Shown: positions 26,629-35,553 of the stretch, piece by piece | How the letters are laid out: each line of letters opens with the position of its first letter | How positions within the stretch are numbered: the stretch's first letter is position 1 | NCBI RefSeq assembly: GCF_016756615.1 | Contig: NZ_AP023262.1 | Span: forward strand, 1,982,501 to 2,046,500 | From: Mesorhizobium sp. L-8-3 | GTDB lineage: Bacteria > Pseudomonadota > Alphaproteobacteria > Rhizobiales > Rhizobiaceae | Length of the DNA stretch: 64,000 nucleotides | Reading direction: 5' to 3' | Program-made: the position numbers and the translations under genes | Notes under the pieces: generated by a model | Database searches by the model: none | Told to the model about the DNA's origin: nothing | The model's input: only the letters and a program-made list of their open reading frames with translations

Positions 26629-26940
26629 TCAGATCTGGATGAAGACCTTCCCGGCGTCGACGCGAACCGGATAGGTCCTGAGGTTCACGCAGGCCGGAGC
26701 GCCGCGGGCGACACCGGTCTTGTAGTTGAAGCGGCCATTGTGCTTCGGGCACTCGATGATCTCGTCAATTACCAGGCCGTCGGCCAGATGGACGTGCTCA
26801 TGGGTGCACAGCCCGTCGGTGGCGAAGAACGCATCGTCGGGGCTTCGATAGATGGCGAAGGTGCGTCCGCTATGGTCGAAGCGGATCACATCCTCTTCGT
26901 CGACGTCGTCCTTGCGGCAGGCTTCGATCCAGTCACTCAT
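26629..26940 (-). CDS. Rieske-type [2Fe-2S] ferredoxin, MocE-like
   Basis: The 103-residue soluble ferredoxin carries a Rieske cluster site with Cys45-Thr-His47 in LCTHEHVHLADG and Cys64-x-x-His67 in ECPKHNGRF. It shuttles electrons to an oxygenase. Start chosen at MSDWIEACRK, with GGAGGT just upstream. It lies between the reductase and the desaturase-like oxygenase, as in mocDEF. The single-domain size fits MocE. Confidence 0.85.
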   Translation of the reverse strand: MSDWIEACRKDDVDEEDVIRFDHSGRTFAIYRSPDDAFFATDGLCTHEHVHLADGLVIDEIIECPKHNGRFNYKTGVARGAPACVNLRTYPVRVDAGKVFIQI

Positions 26941-27038
26941 CGGGACCTCCGTTGAAATCGGATGCATCTGAAATCGTCCGGCGAATGGGCAGCTCCCACG
27001 CGGTGCCGCCCAGCGCCCGTGTCCGCCGGGTCGAGGGG

Positions 27039-28118
27039 CTACGCGGCGGATGCAGCGGCCGTGAGTTCGTGCAGTTCGGCCCGGTAGGGCCTCGCCGTGG
27101 CGGGCAACAGGCGCTCGACGAAGAAATCCTCGTTGCGGAGCTGCCGAAGGAACGCCGGGATCATCTCGCGATAGCCGTCGAGGATCGACGTGTTCGGCGC
27201 GGGCAGGTCATGCCCGATCATCGCGTGCAACCGCGGCAGCGCGTGATAAGGCACCATCGGGAACATGTGGTGTTCGATGTGGTAGTTCATGTTCCAGTAG
27301 ATGAAGCGGCTGACCGGGTTCATCAGCACGGTGCGGCTGTTCAGCCGGTGGTCGACGACATTGTCGGCGAGGCCGCCATGCTGCAGCAGCCCGGTCATGA
27401 CGTGATGCCATGCGCCGTAGAGCCGGGGCAGGCCGACGAACATCAGCGGCAGGATCGAGCCGAGAGCGACCGCCAGACCCACCGTCGCAGCATAGATGGC
27501 GACCCAGATGCGGGCGATGCGCACGACCTTGTGCTGTTCCTGCTCGGGGATGAAGGTTTTTTCCTCGGCGCTGAGATCGCCGGCGGCGTTGCGCAGCATA
27601 TCGGGGACGGCATGCCACATATCCACGATGCCGAACAGGTTCAGGCAGAGCCGCGCGAGGTCGGGCGGACGCATCACGGCGATCTCCGGGTCGCGCCCGA
27701 CGATGATCGTATCGGTGTGATGCCGCGCATGGCTCCAGCGCCAGGTCACCGGGTTGCGCATGATCATGAAGGATGCGATCTGGTAGACGGCGTTGTTCAT
27801 CCACTGCGTCCTGAAGGCGGTGCCGTGGCCGCACTCATGCCAGCGCGAGTCGCTCGACGAGCCGTAGAGGACGCCGTAGCAGAAGAAGAACGGCACGCAC
27901 CACAAGGTGCCCCAGAACCACCAGCCGCCGGTCCCGGCGAGCAGGAAGGCGGCGAGCCAGATCGCCGTGTCGCGGATCGCCGGCCCGTCGCTCCGCTTCA
28001 TCAACTCCTTCATCTGCTTTCGCGGTACATCGGTGTGATACCATTGTGCCGCCGCAAGCCCGCTGGCGACGGCGGCGCGGGAGTCGCGGCCAATCAAGCT
28101 GTAGTCGCGCTTGCTCAT
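27039..28118 (-). CDS. Fatty acid desaturase-fold oxygenase, MocD-like
   Basis: The 359-residue membrane di-iron protein has the three His boxes HECGHGT (94-98), HARHH (130-134) and YHIEHH (about 280), plus hydrophobic hairpins between them. Members of this fold desaturate, hydroxylate or O-demethylate. In rhizobial rhizopine catabolism, MocD with MocE and MocF removes the O-methyl group of 3-O-methyl-scyllo-inosamine. Gene order here matches. It is first in its operon and divergent from a LacI regulator and a sugar/inositol ABC importer. A true lipid desaturase cannot be excluded. Confidence 0.78.
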   Translation of the reverse strand: MSKRDYSLIGRDSRAAVASGLAAAQWYHTDVPRKQMKELMKRSDGPAIRDTAIWLAAFLLAGTGGWWFWGTLWCVPFFFCYGVLYGSSSDSRWHECGHGTAFRTQWMNNAVYQIASFMIMRNPVTWRWSHARHHTDTIIVGRDPEIAVMRPPDLARLCLNLFGIVDMWHAVPDMLRNAAGDLSAEEKTFIPEQEQHKVVRIARIWVAIYAATVGLAVALGSILPLMFVGLPRLYGAWHHVMTGLLQHGGLADNVVDHRLNSRTVLMNPVSRFIYWNMNYHIEHHMFPMVPYHALPRLHAMIGHDLPAPNTSILDGYREMIPAFLRQLRNEDFFVERLLPATARPYRAELHELTAAASAA

Positions 28119-28282
28119 TCCTCCCTCCGGCTCCTCTCGACAACGACTTCGTTCCAGCCGTCCACCGGATTGGAACGATAATACCGCCGGCTGGCAGGTT
28201 CAATCCAGGTATGATAGATTCTATCAGAAGCTATCATCATGGATTATCATCCGATGATGAATTTTTTGCAGGAGGCATGGCC
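28119..28282. promoter_or_regulatory. Divergent control region, mocD-like and lacI
   Basis: The 164-bp region separates the oxygenase operon from the LacI/ABC operon. Around 28212-28260 several GATAG/CTATC half-sites occur, including the perfect dyad TGATAGA-T-TCTATCA (28212-28226). These are candidate LacI-family operators placed 56-70 bp before the regulator start. I infer autoregulation and control of both operons. Confidence 0.6.
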
Positions 28283-29368
28283 ATGGCGCGCCGCCCGACC
28301 GTGTCCGACATAGCAAGGGCTTCGGGTGTCAGCGTCGCGACCGTCGACCGTGTGCTCAACGGTCGCCTGCCCGTGCGCGAAGAGACGGCGCGGCGTGTCT
28401 ATGACGCCGCCAATGCCATCGGCTATCACGCGGCTGCCTTGATCCGGCGACGCATCGAGCAGGAACTCCCGCAATACCGGCTGGGTTTCATCCTGCAGCG
28501 CCCGGATCAACCGTTCTACCAGGCCTTCGCTCGTGAACTGGACCACGTCGTCAACGCGGCCGAGCGGTTTCGGGGCACTGCGGACATCGTCCATCTGGAT
28601 ACCCAGACGCCGACCGAGATCGCAGCCAGGTTACGCGAGACGGCCTCCCGTTGCCGCGCGGTCGGGATAGTGGCGATCGACCACCCCGCCGTCACCGCCG
28701 CGGTCGCCGAAGCCAGGGAGAAGGGGGTGCCGGTGTTCTCGTTGTTGTCGGACTTCGCGCCCGGCATCCGGGAGAATTATATAGGGCTCAACAACCGCAA
28801 GGTCGGCAGGACGGCAGCCTGGCTGATCGCCCGCACGACAGGCCAGCCGGGGACGCCAGGCCGCCCTGGTACGACTACTCGACCTGGGACGGCGAGCCGC
28901 CCTGGGAAAGTTGCGGTCTTCATCGGCAGCCATCGCTTTCACGGCCAGGAAATGCGCGAGATCGGGTTCCGCAGCTATTTCCGCGAATATGCGCCCGGGC
29001 TGGAACTGGTCGAGACCGTGGTCAATCTCGAGGACGGCGACATCGCTCATGAGGCGACGCTTGACCTTTTCAGGCGCTGCCCCGATCTCGTCGGGCTCTA
29101 TGTCGGCGGCGGCGGCATGGAGGGCGTGATCGCGGCCCTGCGCGAGGAAGGAATGGCCGGGCGGATCGTCGCCGTCTGCAATGAGCTGACCGCGGATTCC
29201 CGCGCCGCACTCGCCGACGACATTGTCGCCATGGTCATCGGAACTCCGCTCGAAAGGCTGTCGCGCGAACTGGTGGCGCAGATGGTCCATACGATCGAGA
29301 ACGGACCCGCCGAAACGCCGGGCCAGATCTTCTTGCCGTTCGACATCTTCGTCGCCGAAAACATCTGA
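28283..29368 (+). CDS. LacI-family transcriptional regulator with PG-repeat insertion
   Basis: The 361-residue regulator has an N-terminal HTH (RPTVSDIARASGVSVATVDR, then VLNGR) and a periplasmic-binding-protein-like ligand domain. Four degenerate six-residue repeats, TTGQPG, TPGRPG, TTTRPG and TASRPG (residues 185-208), interrupt the ligand domain just before the strand KVAVFIGSHRFHG. At DNA level they are four 18-bp tandem units. I chose the ATG at 28283 because AGGAGG (28270-28275) has correct spacing to it and is too close to the ATG at 28277. It is divergent from mocDEF-like genes and precedes a CUT2-type importer. Confidence 0.88.
   Translation: MARRPTVSDIARASGVSVATVDRVLNGRLPVREETARRVYDAANAIGYHAAALIRRRIEQELPQYRLGFILQRPDQPFYQAFARELDHVVNAAERFRGTADIVHLDTQTPTEIAARLRETASRCRAVGIVAIDHPAVTAAVAEAREKGVPVFSLLSDFAPGIRENYIGLNNRKVGRTAAWLIARTTGQPGTPGRPGTTTRPGTASRPGKVAVFIGSHRFHGQEMREIGFRSYFREYAPGLELVETVVNLEDGDIAHEATLDLFRRCPDLVGLYVGGGGMEGVIAALREEGMAGRIVAVCNELTADSRAALADDIVAMVIGTPLERLSRELVAQMVHTIENGPAETPGQIFLPFDIFVAENI
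28835..28906 (+). repeat. 4 x 18-bp in-frame tandem repeat inside lacI
   Basis: Four consecutive 18-bp units, each beginning AC(G) and ending CCNGGG/T, encode TTGQPG, TPGRPG, TTTRPG and TASRPG. The reading frame is kept. Homologous LacI proteins normally run straight from ARTTGRPG to KVAVFIG, so three units look inserted by slippage. Confidence 0.8.
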
Positions 29369-29690
29369 CATATCCGGGCGGTGAGGTCATCTTCGCACGG
29401 AAGCACGACATCTGCAGATCGCCACGAGCCGTCTCCCCCGGGGAAGAAATCACCACGTCGCGACCATGCGTTTCGAAACGCCCTTGACGTCTCGACAAAA
29501 TTTAGAATAAATAGTCCAAACTGAGATCGCATCAGACTAAACGTTTCATTTTTATTCGGCGAACTGGCGCGAATGGCTCCGCCGAGGAGGCGGTGAAGCG
29601 GATGCGATGCGTCTCTCGTGAATTCCCCGGAGGAGGGGAGTTTCCGGAAGAGGGGTGCGACCGGACACCCGGTTTGTGGAGGAAGACACG
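29369..29690. other. Promoter region of the ABC importer operon
   Basis: The 322-bp gap has no ORF of note. An AT-rich segment near 29490-29560 is a likely promoter area. A GTGGAGGAAG Shine-Dalgarno ends just before the binding-protein gene. Confidence 0.5.
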
Positions 29691-30632
29691 ATGAAGAAAC
29701 TGCTCTTGGGCGCGGCTGTCTCGGCGCTGATGACGACATCGGCGCTGGCCGAGAATATCGGCGTGTCGATGGCACTGTTCGACGATAACTTCCTGACCGT
29801 GCTGCGCAACGGCATGATCGACTATGCCAAGACCCAGGACGGCGTCACCCTGCAGGTCGAGGACGCCCAGAACGACGTCGCCAAGCAGCAGAGCCAGATC
29901 CAGAATTTCATCGCAGCCGGCGTCAGCGCCATTATCGTCAATCCGGTCGACACCGATGCCACCGCCGCCATGTCGAAGATCGCCGCCGAAGCCAAGATTC
30001 CGCTGGTCTATGTCAATCGAGAGCCGGTCAATGTGGATGATCTGCCCGATACCCAGGCCTTCGTCGCGTCGGACGAGAAGGAGTCAGGCACGCTCGAGAC
30101 CAAGGAGGTGTGCCGCCTGCTGAAGGAGGCCGGCAAGACCGAGGCCGGGATCGTGGTCATGATGGGCGAGCTTTCGAACCAGGCCGCGCGCCAGCGCACC
30201 CAGGACGTCCATGACGTGATCGCCACGCCGGACTGCTCCTTCATGAAGATCGTCGAGGAGCAGACCGCCAACTGGCAGCGCACCCAAGGCGCCGACCTCA
30301 TGAGCAACTGGCTCTCGGCCGGACTGAAGTTCGACGCGGTCGTCGCCAACAATGACGAGATGGCGATCGGCGCGATCCAGGCGATGAAAGCGGCCGGCAT
30401 GGATATGAAGACCATGATCGTCGGCGGCGTCGACGCCACCCAGGATGCGCTCGCAGCCATGGGCGCCGGCGACCTCGACGTGACCGTGTTCCAGAACGCT
30501 GCCGGCCAGGGCCAGGGCGCGGTCGATGCGGCGTTGAAGCTGGCCAAGGGAGAGAAGGTGGATCGCAAGGTCTACATTCCCTTCGAGCTGGTGACGCCGG
30601 CCAATCTCGACAAGTACCAGGCCAAGAACTGA
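29691..30632 (+). CDS. Sugar/inositol/rhizopine ABC transporter substrate-binding protein
   Basis: The 313-residue periplasmic protein has a signal peptide ([20 protein letters not shown]) and a type I periplasmic-binding fold. Motifs are [33 protein letters not shown] and [20 protein letters not shown]. It belongs to the RbsB/MocB group; rhizopine- and inositol-binding proteins have the same signature. Being divergent from mocDEF-like genes, a methylated cyclitol is the favoured ligand. A stem-loop follows the stop and may stabilise the mRNA relative to the rest of the operon. Confidence 0.85.
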   Translation: MKKLLLGAAVSALMTTSALAENIGVSMALFDDNFLTVLRNGMIDYAKTQDGVTLQVEDAQNDVAKQQSQIQNFIAAGVSAIIVNPVDTDATAAMSKIAAEAKIPLVYVNREPVNVDDLPDTQAFVASDEKESGTLETKEVCRLLKEAGKTEAGIVVMMGELSNQAARQRTQDVHDVIATPDCSFMKIVEEQTANWQRTQGADLMSNWLSAGLKFDAVVANNDEMAIGAIQAMKAAGMDMKTMIVGGVDATQDALAAMGAGDLDVTVFQNAAGQGQGAVDAALKLAKGEKVDRKVYIPFELVTPANLDKYQAKN

Positions 30633-30648
30633 CCCGCCTGCCGAGCAA

Positions 30649-30671
30649 GGGACGCGCGACAGGCGCGTCCC
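30649..30671 (+). other. Intercistronic stem-loop after the binding-protein gene
   Basis: Perfect 9-bp stem GGGACGCGC / GCGCGTCCC with a 5-base loop, 16 bp after the stop and 32 bp before the ATPase start. Such hairpins after binding-protein genes commonly protect the upstream message, giving excess binding protein. Confidence 0.6.
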
Positions 30672-30703
30672 CGACCAAACCGCGCTTCGAGGAGGAGCAC
30701 GCG

Positions 30704-32242
30704 ATGATCAGCCCATCGACGATGGCGGCTGTCCGCGCCAGCGGCGCCGTTCCCGGTTCGGAATATCTCCTGACGATCGAGAACGTGCGCAAGGAATTCC
30801 CGGGCGTGCTGGCGCTCGACGACGTCTCCTTCAAGCTGAAGCGCGGCACCGTGCATGCGCTGATGGGCGAGAACGGCGCCGGCAAGTCCACCCTGATGAA
30901 GATCATCGCCGGCATCTATCACCCCGATGGCGGCGAGGTATGCCTGCGCGGCCAGCCGATCCGCCTGAAGTCGCCGCTCGATGCGCTGGAGAACGGCATC
31001 GCGATGATCCATCAGGAGCTGAACCTGATGCCCTTCATGACAGTGGCCGAGAACATCTGGATTCGCCGCGAACCGCTGAACCGCCTCGGCCTGGTCGATC
31101 ATGCGGTCATGAACAGGATGACTGCCGATCTTTTCCGACGCCTCAACATCAGTATCCATCCGCAGGTCCAGGTGCGCGACCTCTCCGTCGCCAATCGCCA
31201 GATGGTGGAAATCGCCAAGGCGGTGTCCTACGAATCCGACGTGCTCATCATGGACGAGCCGACCTCGGCCCTGACCGAGCGCGAGGTGTCGCATCTTTTC
31301 ACCATCATTCGCGACCTGCGGGCCGAGGGCAAAGGCATCGTCTACATCACCCACAAGATGAACGAGCTGTTCGAGATCGCCGACGAGTTCTCGGTATTCC
31401 GCGACGGCCGCTATATCGGCACTCACGCCTCCGCCGACGTGACGCGGGACGACATCATCCGCATGATGGTGGGACGCGAGATCACCCAGATGTTCCCGAA
31501 GGAAGAGGTTCCGATCGGCGACGTCGTGCTGTCGGTGAAGAACCTCAATCTAGACGGCGTCTTCCACGACGTCTCCTTCGACGTGCGCGCCGGCGAGATC
31601 CTGGGTGTAGCCGGCCTGGTCGGCTCGGGCCGCTCGAATGTCGCGGAGGCGATCTTCGGCGTGACCCCGGCGACATCGGGGACGATCGAGATCCTTGGCA
31701 AGCCCGTCAGCATCACCTCGCCCAATGCCGCCATCCGCCACCGCATGGCGCTGCTCACCGAGGATCGCAAGGAGACCGGCTGCCTGCTGATCCTCGACGT
31801 GCTGGAGAACATGCAGCTCGCCGTGCTCCAGCAGGACTTCGTCTCCCGAGGATTCGTGTCCGAACGCAGCATCGCCGAAGCCTGCAAGACCATGAGCGAC
31901 AAGCTCAGGGTCAAGACACCCAGCCTTCATGAGCGCATCGAGAACCTGTCCGGAGGCAATCAGCAGAAGGTGCTGATCGGGCGCTGGCTGCTCACCAGGC
32001 CGAAGATCCTCATCCTTGACGAGCCGACCCGCGGCATCGATGTCGGCGCCAAGGCCGAGATCCACAAACTGGTGACCCAACTCGCGCGGGATGGCGTCGC
32101 GGTCGTGATGATCTCGTCCGAGATGCCCGAAGTGCTTGGAATGAGCGACCGCATCATGGTCATGCACGAAGGCCGTGTGACCGGCATCCTCGATCGCGCC
32201 GAAGCCGATCAGGTCAAGATCATGGAACTGGCAGCCAGGTAA
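30704..32242 (+). CDS. Sugar/inositol ABC importer ATP-binding protein (two cassettes)
   Basis: The 512-residue protein is a CUT2-family (RbsA/MglA/IatA-like) ATPase with two fused cassettes. The first has Walker [26 protein letters not shown] and Walker [13 protein letters not shown]. The second has a degenerate Walker A ([16 protein letters not shown]), [16 protein letters not shown] and [20 protein letters not shown]. Two cassettes with a degenerate second P-loop are normal in this family. It follows the binding protein and precedes the permease. Confidence 0.93.
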   Translation: MISPSTMAAVRASGAVPGSEYLLTIENVRKEFPGVLALDDVSFKLKRGTVHALMGENGAGKSTLMKIIAGIYHPDGGEVCLRGQPIRLKSPLDALENGIAMIHQELNLMPFMTVAENIWIRREPLNRLGLVDHAVMNRMTADLFRRLNISIHPQVQVRDLSVANRQMVEIAKAVSYESDVLIMDEPTSALTEREVSHLFTIIRDLRAEGKGIVYITHKMNELFEIADEFSVFRDGRYIGTHASADVTRDDIIRMMVGREITQMFPKEEVPIGDVVLSVKNLNLDGVFHDVSFDVRAGEILGVAGLVGSGRSNVAEAIFGVTPATSGTIEILGKPVSITSPNAAIRHRMALLTEDRKETGCLLILDVLENMQLAVLQQDFVSRGFVSERSIAEACKTMSDKLRVKTPSLHERIENLSGGNQQKVLIGRWLLTRPKILILDEPTRGIDVGAKAEIHKLVTQLARDGVAVVMISSEMPEVLGMSDRIMVMHEGRVTGILDRAEADQVKIMELAAR

Positions 32243-32268
32243 CCACGCGAAAGCCGGGAGGAACGAAA

Positions 32269-33297
32269 ATGTCCGTGCCGAACACATCCGCGACACCGTC
32301 TTCCGTCGCCGTTCCGGGAGCGACCAGGCGCCGTTTGCCGGTCGAGGCCAACATCCTCCTCATCCTCATCGGCATCGCGCTCGTCTTCGAGCTGCTCGGC
32401 TGGATCTTCATCGGCCAGAGCTTCCTGGCGAACCCGCAGCGCCTGACGATCATGATCCTGCAGGTCTCGGTGATCGGCATCATCTCGGTCGGCGTCACCC
32501 AGGTCATCATCACCGGCGGCATTGACCTCTCGTCAGGATCGGTCGTCGGTCTCACCGCCATGATCGCGGCGAGCTTCGCCCAATCCTCGACCTGGACAAA
32601 GGCGCTCTATCCCGCCCTGACCGATCTGCCTGTCATCGTTCCGGTGGTGATCGGCCTCGGCATCGGCCTTCTGGCCGGCACCATCAACGGCTCCCTCATC
32701 GCCTACACCAGGATCCCGCCCTTCATTGCCACGCTGGGCATGATGGTGTCGGCGCGCGGCGTATCCAAATGGTACACGAAAGGCCAGCCGGTCTCGGGCC
32801 TGACGGACTCCTTCAACGTGATCGGCTCTGGCATCTGGCCGGTCGTGATCTTCCTGACCGTCGCGGCGATTTTCCACATCGCGCTGCGCTACACGCGCTA
32901 CGGCAAATTCACCTATGCGATCGGCGCCAATGTCCAGGCCGCCCGCGTTTCGGGCATCGATGTCGAGCGGCACCTGATCAAGGTCTATGCGATCGCCGGC
33001 CTGCTCGCCGGCCTGGCCGGCGTCGTCACCGCCGCCCGTGCGCAGACCGCCCAGGCCGGCATGGGCGTGATGTACGAACTCGACGCGATCGCTGCCGCCG
33101 TCATCGGCGGCACCTCGCTCACCGGCGGTGTCGGGCGCATCACCGGCACCGTCATCGGCACCATCATCCTCGGCACCATGACATCAGGCTTCACCTTCCT
33201 GCGCGTCGACGCCTTCTACCAGGAGATCATCAAGGGCCTGATCATCATCGCCGCGGTCGTGGCCGACGTATACCGCCAGAAGGGCCGCAAGAAATAA
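32269..33297 (+). CDS. Sugar/inositol ABC importer permease
   Basis: The 342-residue inner-membrane protein has about 8-10 helices and the signature GGIDLSSGSVVGLTAMIAAS and GGTSLTGGVGRITGTVIGTI of the RbsC/CUT2 permease family. It completes the importer and acts as a homodimer with the two-cassette ATPase. AGGAACGAAA precedes the ATG. A dispersed hairpin repeat begins right after its stop codon. Confidence 0.93.
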   Translation: MSVPNTSATPSSVAVPGATRRRLPVEANILLILIGIALVFELLGWIFIGQSFLANPQRLTIMILQVSVIGIISVGVTQVIITGGIDLSSGSVVGLTAMIAASFAQSSTWTKALYPALTDLPVIVPVVIGLGIGLLAGTINGSLIAYTRIPPFIATLGMMVSARGVSKWYTKGQPVSGLTDSFNVIGSGIWPVVIFLTVAAIFHIALRYTRYGKFTYAIGANVQAARVSGIDVERHLIKVYAIAGLLAGLAGVVTAARAQTAQAGMGVMYELDAIAAAVIGGTSLTGGVGRITGTVIGTIILGTMTSGFTFLRVDAFYQEIIKGLIIIAAVVADVYRQKGRKK

Positions 33298-33399
33298 AGC
33301 ATGTCTCCCGAAGGTGTGCAGCGGTTTCGGGAAAAAGACATGCTCCAAAGAACCTGCAGCGTGTTTGCTTGAATCCTTCTTCACGCGACCCGCTGTAGG
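33298..33399 (+). repeat. Stop-codon-abutting hairpin repeat, copy A
   Basis: The element starts at the base after the permease stop. Its first part folds as GCATGTC...CCGAA / TTTCGGG...GACATGC. It aligns over about 100 bp with copy B (52281-52387, opposite strand) and in its first 45 bp with copy C (38791-38834, opposite strand). Confidence 0.8.
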
Positions 33400-33730
33400 C
33401 ATCGAAGACCCGTGGTCTCGTCGCGGGCCTTGCCGAAACGCCGGTCGGCCCGACCCGCGTCGGCGCACCGTCTCGCGCGACAGCTGCTCATGCTCGGTCG
33501 GCTTGACGAACGCGCCGGCCAACAGCTCCAGCATCCAGCGGCTGCGGCCCGGCGGCGGGCTGAAGCAGGCGGTGGCCACCAGCAAGGCTTCTCCTTGCCG
33601 GTTGTGTCGCGCGCATGGAGGATGTGCTCGACCTCTATGCCGAGACGCCCGACCCGACGATCCGGACCGGATCGAGGCGTGCCTGGAGCGCCGGAAGCCG
33701 GGCTGATTTTGCTGCTGCCTACTTCTTCAT
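33400..33730. pseudogene. IS630-family transposase debris
   Basis: On the plus strand MEDVLDLYAETPDP (from 33615) matches the mid-region of IS630-type transposases. On the minus strand MLELLAGAFVKPTEHEQLSRETVRRR (between 33450 and 33545; a segment longer than quoted motifs elsewhere is not implied) matches their N-terminal HTH region. The two pieces are in opposite orientation and without DDE residues, so this is rearranged and dead. No terminal repeats were recognised. Confidence 0.55.
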
Positions 33731-33743
33731 CATCTTTGTGCAA

Positions 33744-33760
33744 TGCACAATTTTTGTGCG
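33744..33760 (+). promoter_or_regulatory. NtrC-like binding site upstream of nrtA
   Basis: TGCAC-AATTTTT-GTGCG matches the NtrC consensus TGCAC-N7-GTGCA at 9 of 10 fixed bases. It lies about 110 bp upstream of a sigma-54 promoter, a normal enhancer distance. Confidence 0.65.
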
Positions 33761-33868
33761 CAGCGCGAAAGTTTTTGCCACAACCGCGCTGGCGGGTTTA
33801 GGCGACGTGTGGACGCAACATTCCACTATCAATCTGATTCTTATGAAGAAATTCTGACGGCAGGAAAC

Positions 33869-33884
33869 TGGCACGCTGCTTGCT
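33869..33884 (+). promoter_or_regulatory. Sigma-54 (RpoN) promoter of the nrt operon
   Basis: TGGCACG-CTGC-TTGCT contains the invariant GG (33870-33871) and GC (33882-33883) with exactly 10 bases between, the -24/-12 signature. It is about 195 bp from the nrtA ATG. With the NtrC-like site it predicts induction under nitrogen limitation. Confidence 0.82.
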
Positions 33885-34077
33885 TTTAAGTTCACAGGCC
33901 CTTGGGCCAAAGAATCGGCGTCCAACGATGGGCGCCCCAGGCAGAGCTGCCGATCAGGACTACGCGATCCCGGATGTACGGACGCGCGGTCTTGGCCGGC
34001 AGCTTTTTTATTGCGCCACAAACGAACCGAAGCCGGGGCCGACCCTCCCACCGGGCCCTTCAACAGTGGAGAACGTG

Positions 34078-35481
34078 ATGACTGCAAGAGCCACCACAGT
34101 CGATTTGACCCGACGCCTGATGCTTGGCGCCGGGCTTGGCGCGATCCTGCTTGGACTCGCTGCATCACATGCACGTGCCGAGATGCTGGACGTCGAGAAG
34201 GACGAACTGAAGTTCGGCTTCATCAAGCTGACCGACATGGCGCCGCTCGCGATCGCGAAGGAGCTCGGCTATTTCGAAGACGAAGGCCTCTTCGTAACGC
34301 TTGAGCCGCAGGCGAATTGGAAGGTTCTGCTCGACCGGGTGATCACCGGCGAGCTGGACGGTGCTCATATGCTCGCCGGCCAGCCGCTCGCCGCCACGAT
34401 CGGCTTCGGCACCAAGGCCCATATTGTCACCCCCTTCTCGATGGACCTGAACGGCAACGGCATCACCGTGTCCAACGAAGTCTGGGAAAAGATGAAGCAG
34501 CACATCCCGATGGAGGACGGCAAGCCGGTCCATCCCATCGAGGCGGACGCGCTGAAGCCGGTCATCGACGCGTTCAGGTCCGAGGGCCGGCCTTTCAACA
34601 TGGGCATGGTCTTCCCGGTCTCCACGCACAATTACGAACTGCGCTACTGGCTGGCAGCCGGCGACATCCATCCCGGTTTCTATTCGGAGACCGACGTCTC
34701 CGGCCAGATCAAGGCTGAAGCGCTTCTCTCCGTCACACCGCCGCCGCAGATGCCGGCGACGCTCGAAGCCGGGACCATCAACGGCTACTGCGTCGGCGAA
34801 CCGTGGAACCAGCAGGCCGTGTTCAAGGGTATCGGCGTGCCGGTCATCACCGACTACGAGATATGGAAGAACAATCCCGAGAAGGTGTTTGGCCTCACCA
34901 GGGAGTTCACCGAGAAATATCCTAACACGACGCTTGCCCTCACCAAGGCGCTCATCCGCGCTGCCATTTGGCTGGACGAGAACCAGAATGCCAACCGGAT
35001 GGAAGCGGTCGAGATCCTGGCAAGGCCGGAATATGTCGGCGCCGATGCCGAGGTCATTGCCAATTCGATGACCGGCACTTTCGAATACGAGAAGGGCGAC
35101 AAGCGGAACGTGCCGGACTTCAACGTCTTCTTCCGCCATTTTGCGACCTATCCCTACTATTCGGATGCTGTCTGGTACCTGACCCAGATGCGCCGTTGGG
35201 GCCAGATCCCGGAGCACAAGGACGACGCCTGGTACGAGCAGACCGCGAAGTCGGTCTATCTTCCGGACATCTACCTCCAGGCAGCGAAGATGCTCGTCGA
35301 AGAAGGCCTCGCCGAGGAAGCGGATTTTCCGTGGGAATCCGACGGCTACCGCGAACCGACCGCGGAATTCATCGACGGCATGACCTATGACGGCAGAAAG
35401 CCCAACGCCTATATCGACAGCCTTTCGATCGGCTTGAAGAGCGGCCAGACCGTCTCCGGCACGGAAGTCGTCGGCGGCTGA
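34078..35481 (+). CDS. nrtA: Nitrate/nitrite ABC transporter substrate-binding protein NrtA
   Basis: The 467-residue precursor has a twin-arginine-like leader ([20 protein letters not shown]) and then [20 protein letters not shown], the usual beginning of NrtA/CmpA-type binding proteins. It binds nitrate, nitrite or less often cyanate or bicarbonate in the periplasm. [17 protein letters not shown] is a family signature. It is first in nrtABC behind a sigma-54 promoter. The truncated nirB at the operon end supports nitrate as substrate. Confidence 0.9.
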   Translation: MTARATTVDLTRRLMLGAGLGAILLGLAASHARAEMLDVEKDELKFGFIKLTDMAPLAIAKELGYFEDEGLFVTLEPQANWKVLLDRVITGELDGAHMLAGQPLAATIGFGTKAHIVTPFSMDLNGNGITVSNEVWEKMKQHIPMEDGKPVHPIEADALKPVIDAFRSEGRPFNMGMVFPVSTHNYELRYWLAAGDIHPGFYSETDVSGQIKAEALLSVTPPPQMPATLEAGTINGYCVGEPWNQQAVFKGIGVPVITDYEIWKNNPEKVFGLTREFTEKYPNTTLALTKALIRAAIWLDENQNANRMEAVEILARPEYVGADAEVIANSMTGTFEYEKGDKRNVPDFNVFFRHFATYPYYSDAVWYLTQMRRWGQIPEHKDDAWYEQTAKSVYLPDIYLQAAKMLVEEGLAEEADFPWESDGYREPTAEFIDGMTYDGRKPNAYIDSLSIGLKSGQTVSGTEVVGG

Positions 35482-35553
35482 CGCCGCGACAGCGGACGGC
35501 CGCTCAAGATCGTGGCCGCCCTCCCTGAACCAGATATCAGGAGCCGAACGCTC

